DNA of 64,000 bases from Marthasterias glacialis (Eukaryota > Echinodermata > Asteroidea > Forcipulatida > Asteriidae), in contig OU452236.1 in NCBI GenBank assembly GCA_911728455.2, positions 13,317,838 through 13,381,837 of the forward strand, in the 5' to 3' direction. Position 1 is the first letter of the stretch; each line of letters begins with the position of its first letter. Both the position numbers and the translations under genes were made by a program. A model generated the notes under the pieces. The model did no database searches and was not told the origin of the DNA. It was given only the letters and a program-made list of their open reading frames with translations. Positions 9,628 through 23,300 of the stretch are shown here, piece after piece.

Positions 9628-12600
9628 TTGTTTTCACTCTTTTACAGCTTCGTGTACAAAAGTGCCATTAGACAGGCGTTTGAAGCGCATTCGGAGCAGC
9701 CCCGCTCCCTGGTGATTTCAAGGCGGAAGATGGCCCTGAGTGGCCAAGAAAACCAGATTTTCAGATGCAGGACTATGACAGCTAACTGCAGGTACAAGAA
9801 ATTTCTCTCTAGCCCCATTATTTCTGGAGTTATTGGCCGTGGCGCTGCCCACTTCTTTTTTCTGCGTGTTTTTTTTTTTGCTGGCTTCGGTCCAGCACAC
9901 ATGTAGGGGCCTTGCCTATTGTTGACGTACACACAGCATGGCCGTATGCACTGGACATCCTCGGGGTGTCCTATCTCCGCGGTCCCTGGCATCCTCCCTG
10001 TTTATCCCGCATCCTCAAGACCGGCATTTTCGGAAAGCCCCTGAGCAGGGCTTTCCAACAGTGTCAGACTTGTCAGTTTCCCGCCAATACTTTGGGAGAT
10101 AGAGCCGTTGCTAAGTCTTGTTTTCACTCTGTTACAGCTTCGTGTACAAAAGTGCCATTAGACAGGCGTTTGAAGCGCATTCGGAGCAGCCCCGCTCCCT
10201 GGTGATTTCAAGCCGGAAGATGGCCCTGGCTGGCCAGGAAAACCTAATTTTCAGATGCAGGACTATGGCAGCTAACTGCAGGTGCAAGAAATTTCTCTCT
10301 AGCCCCATTATTTCTGGAGTTATTGGCCGTGGCGCTGCCCACTTCTTTTTTCGGCGGTTTTTTTTTGCTGGCTTCGGTCCTGCACACACGTAGGGGCCTT
10401 GGCTATTGTTGACGTACACACAGCATGACCGTATGCACTGGACATCCTCGGGGTGTCCTCTCTCCGCGGTCCCTGGCATCCTCCCTGTTTATCCCGCATC
10501 CTCAAGACCGGCATTTTCAGAAAGCCCTTGAGCAGGGCTTTCTAACAGTGTCAGACTTGTCAGTTTCCCGCCAATACTTTGGGAGATAGAGCCGTTGCTA
10601 AGTCTTGTTTTCACTCTGTTACAGCTTCGTGTACAAAAGTGCCATTAGACAGGCGTTTGAAGCGCATTCGGAGCAGCCCCGCTCCCTGGTGATTTCATGG
10701 CGGAAGATGGCCCTGGCTGGCCAAGAAAACCAGATTTTCAGATGCAGGACTATGGCAGCTAACTGCAGGTACAAGAAATTTTTCTCTAGCCCCATCATTT
10801 CTGGAGTTATTGGCCGTGGCGCTGCCCACTTCTTTTTTCGGCGTTTTTTTTTAGCTGGCTTCGGTCCAGCACACACGTAGCGGCCTTGGGCATAGATGAT
10901 GTACATACAGCATGGCCGTATGCACTGGACATCCTCGGGGTGTCCTCTCTCCGCGGTCCCTGGCATCCTCCCTGTTTATCCCGCATCCTCAAGACCGGCA
11001 TTTTCGGAAAGCCCTTGAGCAGGGCTTTCCAACAGTGTCAGACTTGTCAGTTTCCCGCCAATACTTTGGGAGATAGAGCCGTTGCTAAGTCTTGTTTTCA
11101 CTCTTTTACAGCTTCGTGTACAAAAGTGCCATTAGACAGGCGTTTGAAGCGCATTCGGAGCAGCCCCGCTCCCTGGTGATTTCAAGGCGGAAGATGGCCC
11201 TGAGTGGCCAAGAAAACCAGATTTTCAGATGCAGGACTATGACAGCTAACTGCAGGTACAAGAAATTTCTCTCTAGCCCCATTATTTCTGGAGTTATTGG
11301 CCGTGGCGCTGCCCACTTCTTTTTTCTGCGTGTTTTTTTTTTTGCTGGCTTCGGTCCAGCACACATGTAGGGGCCTTGCCTATTGTTGACGTACACACAG
11401 CATGGCCGTATGCACTGGACATCCTCGGGGTGTCCTATCTCCGCGGTCCCTGGCATCCTCCCTGTTTATCCCGCATCCTCAAGACCGGCATTTTCGGAAA
11501 GCCCCTGAGCAGGGCTTTCCAACAGTGTCAGACTTGTCAGTTTCCCGCCAATACTTTGGGAGATAGAGCCGTTGCTAAGTCTTGTTTTCACTCTGTTACA
11601 GCTTCGTGTACAAAAGTGCCATTAGACAGGCGTTTGAAGCGCATTCGGAGCAGCCCCGCTCCCTGGTGATTTCAAGCCGGAAGATGGCCCTGGCTGGCCA
11701 GGAAAACCTAATTTTCAGATGCAGGACTATGGCAGCTAACTGCAGGTGCAAGAAATTTCTCTCTAGCCCCATTATTTCTGGAGTTATTGGCCGTGGCGCT
11801 GCCCACTTCTTTTTTCGGCGGTTTTTTTTTGCTGGCTTCGGTCCTGCACACACGTAGGGGCCTTGGCTATTGTTGACGTACACACAGCATGACCGTATGC
11901 ACTGGACATCCTCGGGGTGTCCTCTCTCCGCGGTCCCTGGCATCCTCCCTGTTTATCCCGCATCCTCAAGACCGGCATTTTCAGAAAGCCCTTGAGCAGG
12001 GCTTTCTAACAGTGTCAGACTTGTCAGTTTCCCGCCAATACTTTGGGAGATAGAGCCGTTGCTAAGTCTTGTTTTCACTCTGTTACAGCTTCGTGTACAA
12101 AAGTGCCATTAGACAGGCGTTTGAAGCGCATTCGGAGCAGCCCCGCTCCCTGGTGATTTCATGGCGGAAGATGGCCCTGGCTGGCCAAGAAAACCAGATT
12201 TTCAGATGCAGGACTATGGCAGCTAACTGCAGGTACAAGAAATTTTTCTCTAGCCCCATCATTTCTGGAGTTATTGGCCGTGGCGCTGCCCACTTCTTTT
12301 TTCGGCGTTTTTTTTTAGCTGGCTTCGGTCCAGCACACACGTAGCGGCCTTGGGCATAGATGATGTACATACAGCATGGCCGTATGCACTGGACATCCTC
12401 GGGGTGTCCTCTCTCCGCGGTCCCTGGCATCCTCCCTGTTTATCCCGCATCCTCAAGACCGGCATTTTCGGAAAGCCCTTGAGCAGGGCTTTCCAACAGT
12501 GTCAGACTTGTCAGTTTCCCGCCAATACTTTGGGAGATAGAGCCGTTGCTAAGTCTTGTTTTCACTCTTTTACAGCTTCGTGTACAAAAGTGCCATTAGA

Positions 12601-13280
12601 CAGGCGTTTGAAGCGCATTCGGAGCAGCCCCGCTCCCTGGTGATTTCAAGGCGGAAGATGGCCCTGAGTGGCCAAGAAAACCAGATTTTCAGATGCAGGA
12701 CTATGACAGCTAACTGCAGGTACAAGAAATTTCTCTCTAGCCCCATTATTTCTGGAGTTATTGGCCGTGGCGCTGCCCACTTCTTTTTTCTGCGTGTTTT
12801 TTTTTTTGCTGGCTTCGGTCCAGCACACATGTAGGGGCCTTGCCTATTGTTGACGTACACACAGCATGGCCGTATGCACTGGACATCCTCGGGGTGTCCT
12901 ATCTCCGCGGTCCCTGGCATCCTCCCTGTTTATCCCGCATCCTCAAGACCGGCATTTTCGGAAAGCCCTTGAGCAGGGCTTTCCAACAGTGTCAGACTTG
13001 TCAGTTTCCCGCCAATACTTTGGGAGATAGAGCCGTTGCTAAGTCTTGTTTTCACTCTGTTACAGCTTCGTGTACAAAAGTGCCATTAGACAGGCGTTTG
13101 AAGCGCATTCGGAGCAGCCCCGCTCCCTGGTGATTTCAAGCCGGAAGATGGCCTTGGCTGGCCAGGAAAACCTAATTTTCAGATGCAGGACTATGGCAGC
13201 TAACTGCAGGTGCAAGAAATTTCTCTCTAGCCCCATTATTTCTGGAGTTATTGGCCGTGGCGCTGCCCACTTCTTTTTTC
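9628..13280 (+). repeat. 1,464-bp trimer, two full copies and a partial third
   Basis: Anchors are 9628, 10118, 10605 / 11092, 11582, 12069 / 12556, 13046. Spacing between equivalent units is exactly 1,464 bp. Diagnostics shared by copies are CACTCTTTTACAG and TTTCTGCGTG (first unit), TTTCAAGCCGG and AGGTGCAAG (second), and TTTCATGGCGG and GGGCATAGATGATG (third). I saw no difference between the first two copies in the stretches compared. The third copy lacks the CCCCTGAGC dyad variant of the others. It stops at the T-tract of the 13,046 unit (about 13,285-13,299), after which the common 3' block replaces the expected one. Confidence 0.93.
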
Positions 13281-14511
13281 GGCGTTTTTTTTTTTTTTTG
13301 CTGGCTTCGGTCCAGCACACATGTAGGGGCCTTGCCTATTGTTGACGTACACACAGCATGGCCGTATGCACTGGACATCCTCGGGGTGTCCTCTCTCTGC
13401 GGTCCCTGGCATCCTCCTTGTTTATCTTGCATCCTCAAGACCGGCATTTTCGGAAAGCCCTTGAGCAGGGCTTTCCAACAGTGTCAGACTTGTCAGTTTC
13501 CCGCCGATACTTTGGGAGATAGAGCCGTTGCTAAGTCTTGTTTTCACTCTGTTACAGCTTCGTGTACAAAAGTGCCATTAGACAGGCGTTTGAAGCGCAT
13601 TCGGAGCAGCCCCGCTCCCTGGTGATTTCAAGGCGGAAGATGGCCCTGGCTGGCCAGGAAAACCAGATTTTCAGATGCAGGACTATGGCAGCTAACTGCA
13701 GGTACAAGAAATTCCTCTCTAGCCCAATTATTTCTGGAGTTATTGGCCGTGGCGCTGCCCACTTCTTTTTTCGGCGTTTTTTTTTTGCTGGCTTCGGTCC
13801 AGCACACATGTAGGGGCCTTGCCTATTGTTGACGTACACACAGCATGGCCGTATGCACTGGACATCCTCGGGGTGTCCTCTCTCTGCGGTCCCTGGCATC
13901 CTCCCTGTTTATCTTGCATCCTCAAGACCGGCATTTTCGGAAAGCCCTTGAGCAGGGCTTTCCAACAGTGTCAGACTTGTCAGTTTCCCGCCGATACTTT
14001 GGGAGATAGAGCCGTTGCTAAGTCTTGTTTTCACTCTGTTACAGCTTCTTGTACAAAAGTGCCATTAGACAGGCGTTTGAAGCGCATTCGGAGCAGCCCC
14101 GCTCCCTGGTGATTTCAAGGCGGAAGATGGCCCTGGCTGGCCAGGAAAACCAGATTTTCAGATGCAGGACTATGGCAGCTAACTGCAGGTACAAGAAATT
14201 CCTCTCTAGCCCCATTATTTCTGGAGTTATTGGCCGTGGCGCTGCCCACTTCTTTTTTCGGCGTGTTTTTTTTGCTGGCTTCGGTCCAGCACACATGTAG
14301 GGGCCTTGCCTATTGTTGACGTACACACAGCATGGCCGTATGCACTGGACATCCTCGGGGTGTCCTATCTCCGCGGTCCCTGGCATCCTCCCTGTTTATC
14401 CCGCATCCTCAAGACCGGCATTTTCGGAAAGCCCTTGAGCAGGGCTTTCCAACAGTGTCAGACTTGTCAGTTTCCCGCCAATACTTTGGGAGATAGAGCC
14501 GTTGCTAAGTC
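13281..14511 (+). repeat. Near-identical adjacent units 28-29
   Basis: Anchors are 13538 and 14025, exactly 487 bp apart. With the 3' half of the preceding unit they share CTCTGCGGTCC, TATCTTGCATCC and the rare CGCCGATACTTTGG. The similarity suggests recent duplication of a single unit. The 14,025 unit has CTTCTTGTAC at the start of its exon-like block and a short 8-T tract, and regains TATCCCGCATCC in its 3' half. Confidence 0.85.
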
Positions 14512-17500
14512 TTGTTTTCACTCTGTTACAGCTTCGTGTACAAAAGTGCCATTAGACAGGCGTTTGAAGCGCATTCGGAGCAGCCCCGCTCCCTGGTGAT
14601 TTCAAGGCGGAAGATGGCCCTGGCTGGCCAGGAAAACCTAATTTTCAGATGCAGGACTATGGCAGCTAACTGCATGTACAATAAATTTCTCTCTAGCCCC
14701 ATTATTTCTGGAGTTATTGGCCGTGGCGCTGCCCAATTCTTTTTTCGGCGGTTTTTTTTTGCTGGCTTCGGTCCTGCACACACGTAGGGGCCTTGGCTAT
14801 TGTTGACGTACACACAGCATGGCCGTATGCACTGGACATCCTCGGGGTGTCCTCTCTCCGCGGTCCCTGGCATCCTCCCTGTTTATCCCGCATCCTCAAG
14901 ACCGGCATTTTCGGAAAGCCCTTGAGCAGGGCTTTCCAACATTGTCAGACTTGTCAGTTTCCCGCCAATACTTTGGGAGATAGAGCCGTTGCTAAGTCTT
15001 GTTTTCACTCTGTTACAGCTTCGTGTACAAAAGTGCCATTAGACAGGCGTTTGAAGCGCATTCGGAGCAGCCCCGCTCCCTGGTGATTTCAAGGCGGAAG
15101 ATGGCCCTGGCTTGCCAAGAAAACCAGATTTTCAGATGCAGGACTATGACAGCTAACTGCAGGTACAAGAAATTTCTCTCTAGCCCCATTATTTCTGGAG
15201 TTATTGGCCGTGGCGCTGCCCACTTTTTTTTCTGCGTGTTTTTTTTTTTGCTGGCTTCGGTCCAGCACACATGTAGGGGCCTTGCCTATTGTTGACGTAC
15301 ACACAGCATGGCCGTATGCACTGGACATCCTCGGGGTGTCCTCTCTCCGCGGTCCCTGGCATCCTCCCTGTTTATCCCGCATCCTCAAGACCGGCATTTT
15401 CGGAAAGCCCTTGAGCAGGGCTTTCTAACAGTGTCAGACTTGTCAGTTTCCCGCCAATACTTTGGGAGATAGAGCCGTTGCTAAGTCTTGTTTTCACTCT
15501 GTTACAGCTTCGTGTACAAAAGTGCCATTAGACAGGCGTTTGAAGCGCATTCGGAGCAGCCCCGCTCCCTTGTGATTTCAAGGCGGAAGATGGCCCTGGC
15601 TGGCCAGGAAAACCTAATTTTCAGATGCAGGACTATGGCAGCTAACTGCATGTACAATAAATTTCTCTCTAGCCCCATTATTTCTGGAGTTATTGGCCGT
15701 GGCGCTGCCCAATTCTTTTTTCGGCGTTTTTTTTTGCTGGCTTCGGTCCTGCACACACGTAGGGGCCTTGGCTATTGTTGACGTACACACAGCATGGCCG
15801 TATGCACTGGACATCCTCGGGGTGTCCTCTCTCCGCGGTCCCTGGCATCCTCCCTGTTTATCCGGCATCCTCAAGACCGGCATTTTCGGAAAGCCCTTGA
15901 GCAGGGCTTTCCAACAGTGTCAGACTTGTCAGTTTCCCGCCAATACTTTGGGAGATAGAGCCGTTGCTAAGTCTTGTTTTCACTCTGTTACAGCTTCGTG
16001 TACAAAAGTGCCATTAGACAGGCGTTTGAAGCGCATTCGGAGCAGCCCCGCTCCCTGGTGATTTCAAGGCGGAAGATGGCCCTGGCTGGCCAGGAAAACC
16101 AGATTTTCAGATGCAGGACTATGGCAGCTAACTGCAGGTACAAGAAATTCCTCTCTAGCCCCATTATTTCTGGAGTTATTGGCCGTGGCGCTGCCCACTT
16201 CTTTTTTCGGCGTTTTTTTTTGCTGGCTTCGGTCCAGCACACATGTAGGGGCCTTGCCTATTGTTGACGTACACACAGCATGGCCGTATGCACTGGACAT
16301 CCTCGGGGTGTCCTATCTCCGCGGTCCCTGGCATCCTCCCTGTTTATCCCGCATCCTCAAGACCGGCATTTTTGGAAAGCCCTTGAGCAGGGCTTTCCAA
16401 CAGTGTCAGACTTGTCAGTTTCCCGCCAATACTTTGGGAGATAGAGCCGTTGCTAAGTCTTGTTTTCACTCTGTTACAGCTTCGTGTACAAAAGTGCCAT
16501 TAGACAGGCGTTTGAAGCGCATTCGGAGCAGCCCCGCTCCCTGGTGATTTCAAGGCGGAAGATGGCCCTGGCTGGCCAGGAAAACCTAATTTTCAGATGC
16601 AGGACTATGGCAGCTAACTGCATGTACAAGAAATTTCTCTCTAGCCCCATTATTTCTGGAGTTATTGGCCGTGGCGCTGCCCAATTCTTTTTTCGGCGGT
16701 TTTTTTTTGCTGGCTTCGGTCCTGCACACACGTAGGGGCCTTGGCTATTGTTGACGTACACACAGCATGGCCGTATGCACTGGACATCCTCGGGGTGTCC
16801 TCTCTCCGCGGTCCCTGGCATCCTCCCTGTTTATCCTGCATCCTCAAGACCGGCATTTTCGGAAAGCCCTTGAGCAGGGCTTTCCAACATTGTCAGACTT
16901 GTCAGTTTCCCGCCAATACTTTGGGAGATAGAGCCGTTGCTAAGTCTTGTTTTCACTCTGTTACAGCTTCGTGTACAAAAGTGCCATTAGACAGGCGTTT
17001 GAAGCGCATTCGGAGCAGCCCCGCTCCCTGGTGATTTCAAGGCGGAAGATGGCCCTGGCTTGCCAAGAAAACCAGATTTTCAGATGCAGGACTATGACAG
17101 CTAACTGCAGGTACAAGAAATTTCTCTCTAGCCCCATTATTTCTGGAGTTATTGGCCGTGGCGCTGCCCACTTTTTTTTCTGCGTGTTTTTTTTTTTGCT
17201 GGCTTCGGTCCAGCACACATGTAGGGGCCTTGCCTATTGTTGACGTACACACAGCATGGCCGTATGCACTGGACATCCTCGGGGTGTCCTCTCTCCGCGG
17301 TCCCTGGCATCCTCCCTGTTTATCCCGCATCCTCAAGACCGGCATTTTCGGAAAGCCCTTGAGCAGGGCTTTCTAACAGTGTCAGACTTGTCAGTTTCCC
17401 GCCAATACTTTGGGAGATAGAGCCGTTGCTAAGTCTTGTTTTCACTCTGTTACAGCTTCGTGTACAAAAGTGCCATTAGACAGGCGTTTGAAGCGCATTC

Positions 17501-18410
17501 GGAGCAGCCCCGCTCCCTTGTGATTTCAAGGCGGAAGATGGCCCTGGCTGGCCAGGAAAACCTAATTTTCAGATGCAAGACTATGGCAGCTAACTGCATG
17601 TACAATAAATTTCTCTCTAGCCCCATTATTTCTGGAGTTATTGGCCGTGGCGCTGCCCAATTCTTTTTTCGGCGGTTTTTTTTGCTGGCTTCGGTCCTGC
17701 ACACACGTAGGGGCCTTGGCTATTGTTGACGTACACACAGCATGGCCGTATGCACTGGACATCCTCGGGGTGTCCTCTCTCCGCGGTCCCTGGCATCCTC
17801 CCTGTTTATCCCGCATCCTCAAGACCGGCATTTTCGGAAAGCCCTTGAGCAGGGCTTTCCAACAGTGTCAGACTTGTCAGTTTCCCGCCAATACTTTGGG
17901 AGATAGAGCCGTTGCTAAGTCTTGTTTTCACTCTGTTACAGCTTCGTGTACAAAAGTGCCATTAGACAGGCGTTTGAAGCGCATTCGGAGCAGCCCCGCT
18001 CCCTGGTGATTTCAAGGCGGAAGATGGCCATGGCTTGCCAAGAAAACCAGATTTTCAGATGCAGGACTATGACAGCTAACTGCAGGTACAAGAAATTTCT
18101 CTCTAGCCCCATTATTTCTGGAGTTATTGGCCGTGGCGCTGCCCACTTCTTTTTTCGGCGTGTTTTTTTTTTGCTGGCTTCGGTCCAGCACACATGTAGG
18201 GGCCTTGCCTATTGTTGACGTACATACAGCATGGCCGTATGCACTGGACATCCTCGGGGTTTCCTCTCTCCGCGGTCCCTGGCATCCTCCCTGTTTATCC
18301 CACATCCTCAAGACCGGCATTTTCGGAAAGCCCTTGAGCAGGGCTTTCCAACAGTGTCAGACTTGTCAGTTTCCCGCCAATACTTTGGGAGATAGAGCCG
18401 TTGCTAAGTC
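14512..18410 (+). repeat. 1,948-bp tetramer, two copies
   Basis: Copy 1 anchors are 14512, 14999, 15488, 15974; copy 2 anchors are 16460, 16947, 17436, 17922. First to third members match across copies: CCCAATTC with AACATTGTCAG; GGCTTGCC with ACTATGACA and a T-rich TTTTTTCTGCGTG; and CCCTTGTGATTTC with AATAAATTT. The fourth members differ. The 15,974 unit has AAATTCCTC, while the 17,922 unit has GGCCATGGCTTGCC and resembles the second member, so copy 2 was altered after duplication. Confidence 0.9.
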
Positions 18411-20359
18411 TTGTTTTCACTCTGTTACAGCTTCGTGTACAAAAGTGCCATTAGACAGGCGTTTGAAGCGCATTCGGAGCAGCCCCGCTCCCTGGTGATT
18501 TCAAGGCGGAAGATGGCCCTGGCTGGCCAGGAAAACCAGATTTTCAGATGCAGGACTATGGCAGCTAACTGCAGGTACAAAAAATTTTTCTCTAGCCCCA
18601 TTATTTCTGGAGTTATTGGCCGTGGCGCTGCCCACTTCTTTTTTCGGCGTTTTTTTTTGCTGGCTTCGGTCCAGCACACATGTAGGGGCCTTGCCTATTG
18701 TTGACGTACACACAGCATGGCCGTATGCACTGGACATCCTCGGGGTGTCCTATCTCCGCGGTCCCTGGCATCCTCCCTGTTTATCCCACATCCTCAAGAC
18801 CGGCATTTTCGGAAAGCCCTTGAGCAGGGCTTTCCAACAGTGTCAGACTTGTCAGTTTCCCGCCAATACGTTGGGAGATAGAGCCGTTGCTAAGTCTTGT
18901 TTTCACTCTGTTACAGCTTCGTGTACAAAAGTGTCATTAGACAGGCGTTTGAAGCGCATTCGGAGCAGCCCCGCTCCCTGGTGATTTCAAGGCGGAAGAT
19001 GGCCCTGGCTGGCCAGGAAAACCAGATTTTCAGATGCAGGGCTATAGCAGCTAACTGCAGGTACAAGAAATTTTTCTCTAGCCCCATTATTTCTGGAGTT
19101 ATTGGCCGTGGCGCTGCCCACTTCTTTTTTCGGCGTTTTTTTTTTAGCTGGCTTCGGTCCAGCACACATGTAGGGGCCTTGCCTATTGTTGACGTACACA
19201 CAGCATGGCCGTATGCACTGGACATCCTCGGGGTGTCCTATCTCCGCGGTCCCTGGCATCATCCCTGTTTATCCCGCATCCTCAAGACCGGCATTTTCGG
19301 AAAGCCCTTGAGCAGGGCTTTCCAACAGTGTCAGACTTGTCAGTTTCCCGCCAATACTTTGGGAGATAGAGCCGTTGCTAAGTCTTGTTTTCACTCTGTT
19401 ACAGCTTCGTGTACAAAAGTGCCATTAGACAGGCGTTTGAAGCGCATTCGGAGCAGCCCCGCTCCCTGGTGATTTCAAGGCGGAAGATGGCCCTGGCTTG
19501 CCAAGAAAACCAGATTTTCAGATGCAGGACTATGACAGCTAACTGCAGGTACAAGAAATTTCTCTCTAGCCCCATTATTTCTGGAGTTATTGGCCGTGGC
19601 GCTGCCCACTTTTTTTTCTGCGTGTTTTTTTTTTTGCTGGCTTCGGTCCAGCACACATGTAGGGGCCTTGCCTATTGTTGACGTACACACAGCATGGCCG
19701 TATGCACTGGACATCCTCGGGGTGTCCTCTCTCCGCGGTCCCTGGCATCCTCCCTGTTTATTCCACATCCTCAAGACCGGCATTTTCGGAAAGCCCTTGA
19801 GCAGGGCTTTCCAACAGTGTCAGACTTGTCAGTTTCCCGCCAATACTTTGGGAGATAGAGCCGTTGCTAAGTCTTGTTTTCACTCTGTTACAGCTTCGTG
19901 TACAAAAGTGCCATTAGACAGGCGTTTGAAGCGCATTCGGAGCAGCCCCGCTCCCTTGTGATTTCAAGGCGGAAGATGGCCCTGGCTGGCCAGGAAAACT
20001 TAATTTTCAGATGCAGGACTATGGCAGCTAACTGCATGTACAATAAATTTTTCTCTAGCCCCATTATTTCTGGAGTTATTGGCCGTGGCGCTGCCCAATT
20101 CTTTTTTCGGCGGTTTTTTTTGCTGGCTTCGGTCCTGCACACACGTAGGGGCCTTGGCTATTGTTGACGTACACACAGCATGGCCGTATGCACTGGACAT
20201 CCTCGGGGTGTCCTCTCTCCGCGGTCCCTGGCATCCTCCCTGTTTATCCCGCATCCTCAAGACCGGCATTTTCGGAAAGCCCTTGAGCAGGGCTTTCCAA
20301 CATTGTCAGACTTGTCAGTTTCCCGCCAATACTTTGGGAGATAGAGCCGTTGCTAAGTC
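18411..20359 (+). repeat. Units 38-41, partial echo of the tetramer
   Basis: Anchors are 18411, 18897, 19385 and 19874. The units at 19,385 and 19,874 repeat the pair at 16,947 and 17,436, 2,438 bp away (five units). The 18,897 unit is mosaic: its T-tract exits as AGCTGG, as in the third subtype, but is followed by the common CCAGCACACATG block. It also carries GTGTCATTAG, AGGGCTATAGC and GGCATCATCC. CAATACGTTGGG at about 18,864 is a rare variant seen again near 32,588, 33,564 and 35,517. Confidence 0.85.
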
Positions 20360-23300
20360 TTGTTTTCACTCTGTTACAGCTTCGTGTACAAAAGTGCCAT
20401 TAGACAGGCGTTTGAAGCGCATTCGGAGCAGCCCCGCTCCCTGGTGATTTCAAGGCGGAAGATGGCCCTGAGTGGCCAATAAAACCAGATTTTCAGATGC
20501 AGGACTATGACAGCTAACTGCAGGTACAAGAAATTTCTCTCTAGCCCCATTATTTCTGGAGTTATTGGCCGTGGCGCTGCCCACTTCTTTTTTCGGCGTG
20601 TTTTTTTTTTGCTGGCTTCGGTCCAGCACACATGTAGGGGCCTTGCCTATTGTTGACGTACACACAGCATGGCCGTATGCACTGGACATCCTCGGGGTGT
20701 CCTCTCTCTGCAGTCCCTGGCATCCTCCCTGTTTATTCCGCATCCTCAAGACCGGCATTTTCGGAAAGCCCTTGAGCAGGGCTTTCCAACAGTGTCAGAC
20801 TTGTCAGTTTCCCGCCAATACTTTGGGAGATAGAACCGTTGCTAAGTCTTGTTTTCACTCTGTTACAGCTTCGTGTACAAAAGTGCCATTAGACAGGCGT
20901 TTGAAGCGCATTCGGAGCAGCCCCGCTCCCTGGTGATTTCAAGGCGGAAGATGGCCCTGGCTGGCCAGGAAAACCTAATTTTCAGATGCAGGACTATGGC
21001 AGCTAACTGCATGTACAAGAAATTTCTCTCTAGCCCCATTATTTCTGGAGTTATTGGCCGTGGCGCTGCCCAATTCTTTTTTCGGCGGTTTTTTTTTTGG
21101 TGGCTTCGGTCCTGCACACACGTAGGGGCCTTGGCTATTGTTGACGTACACACAGCATGGCCGTATGCACTGGACATCCTCGGGGTGTCCTCTCTCCGCG
21201 GTCCCTGGCATCCTCCCTGTTTATCCCGCATCCTCAAGACCGGCATTTTCGGAAAGCCCTTGAGCAGGGCTTTCCAACAGTGTCAGACTTGTCAGTTTCC
21301 CGCCAATACTTTGGGAGATAGAGCCGTTGCTAAGTCTTGTTTTCACTCTGTTACAGCTTCGTGTACAAAAGTGCCATTAGACAGGCGTTTGAAGCGCATT
21401 CGGAGCAGCCCCGCTCCCTGGTGATTTCAAGGCGGAAGATGGCCCTGGCTGGCCAAGAAAACCAGATTTTCAGATGCAGGACTATGGCAGCTAACTGCAG
21501 GTACAAGAAATTTCTCTCTAGCCCCATTATTTCTGGAGTTATTGGCCGTGGCGCTGCCCACTTCTTTTTTCGGCGTGTTTTTTTTTTGCTGGCTTCGGTC
21601 CAGCACACATGTAGGGGCCTTGCCTATTGTTGACGTACACACAGCATGGCCGTATGCACTGGACATCCTCGGGGTGTCCTCTCTCCGCGGTCCCTGGCAT
21701 CCTCCCTGTTTATCCCACATCCTCAAGACCGGCATTTTCGGAAAGCCCGTGAGCAGGGCTTTCCAACAGTGTCAAACTTGTCAGTTTGCCGCCAATACTT
21801 TGGGAGATAGAGCCGTTGCTAAGTCTTGTTTTCACTCTGTTACAGCTTCGTGTACAAAAGTGCCATTAGACAGGCGTTTGAAGCGCATTCGGAGCAGCCC
21901 CGCTCCCTGGTGATTTCAAGGCGGAAGATGGCCCTGGCTGGCCAAGAAAACCAGATTTTCAGATGCAGGACTATGGCAGCTAACTGCAGGTACAAGAAAT
22001 TTTTCTCTAGCCCCATTATTTCTGGAGTTATTGGCCGTGGCGCTGCCCACTTCTTTTTCGGCGTTTTTTTTAGCTGGCTTCGGTCCAGCACACACGTAGC
22101 GGCCTTGGCTATAGATGACGTACATACAGCATGGCCGTATGCACTGGACATCCTCGGGGTTTCCTCTCTCCGCGGTCCCTGGCATCCTCCCTGTTTATCC
22201 CGCATCCTCAAGACCGGCATTTTCGGAAAGCCCTTGAGCAGGGCTTTCCAACAGTGTCAGACTTGTCAGTTTCCCGCCAATACTTTGGGAGATAGAGCCG
22301 TTGCTAAGTCTGTTTTCACTCTGTTACAGCTTCGTGTACAAAAGTGCCATTAGACAGGCGTTTGAAGCGCATTCGGAGCAGCCCCACTCCCTGGTGATTT
22401 CAAGGCGGAAGATGGCCCTGGCTGGCCAGGAAAACCAGATTTTCAGATGCAGGACTATGGCAGCTAACTGCAGGTACAAGAAAGTTTTCTCTAGCCCCAT
22501 TATTTCTGGAGTTATTGGCCGTGGCGCTGCCCACTTCTTTTTTCGGCGTTTTTTTTTTTTTTTTGCTGGCTTCGGTCCAGCACACATGTAGGGGCCTTGC
22601 CTATTGTTGACGTACACACAGCATGGCCGTATGCACTGGACATCCTCGGGGTGTCCTCTCTCCGCGGTCCCTGGCATCCTCCCTGTTTATCCTGCATCCT
22701 CAAGACCGGCATTTTCGGAAAGCCCTTGAGCAGGGCTTTCCAACAGTGTCAGACTTGTCAGTTTCCCGCCAATACTTTGGAAGATAGAGCCGTTGCTAAG
22801 TCTTGTTTTCACTCTGTTACAGCTTCGTGTACAAAAGTGCCATTAGACAGGCGTTTGAAGCGCATTCGGAGCAGCCCCGCTCCCTGGTGATTTCAAGGCG
22901 GAAGATGGCCCTGGCTGGCCAGGAAAACCAGATTTTCAGATGCAGGACTATGGCAGCTAACTGCAGGTACAAGCAATTTCTCTCTAGCCCCAGTATTTCT
23001 GGAGTTATTGGCCGTGGCGCTGCCCACTTCTTTTTTCGGCGTTTTTTTTTTTTTTTTTGCTGGCTTCGGTCCAGCACACATGTAGGGGCCTTGCCTATTG
23101 TTGACGTACACACAGCATGGCCGTATGCACTGGACATCCTCGGGGTGTCCTCTCTCTGCAGTCCCTGGCATCCTCCCTGTTTATTCCGCATCCTCAAGAC
23201 CGGCATTTTCGGAAAGCCCTTGAGCAGGGCTTTCCAACAGTGTCAGACTTGTCAGTTTCCCGCCAATACTTTGGGAGATAGAGCCGTTGCTAAGTCTTGT

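Noticed and set aside
18897-19472. Plus-strand frames of about 190 codons (also near 20,849, 22,803, 24,767, 34,082 and others)
   Set aside because: They begin at TTG in the pyrimidine tract and run on only when the T-tract length happens to keep phase, giving a run of phenylalanines. Neighbouring units with one T more or less stop early. This is length chance, not selection.
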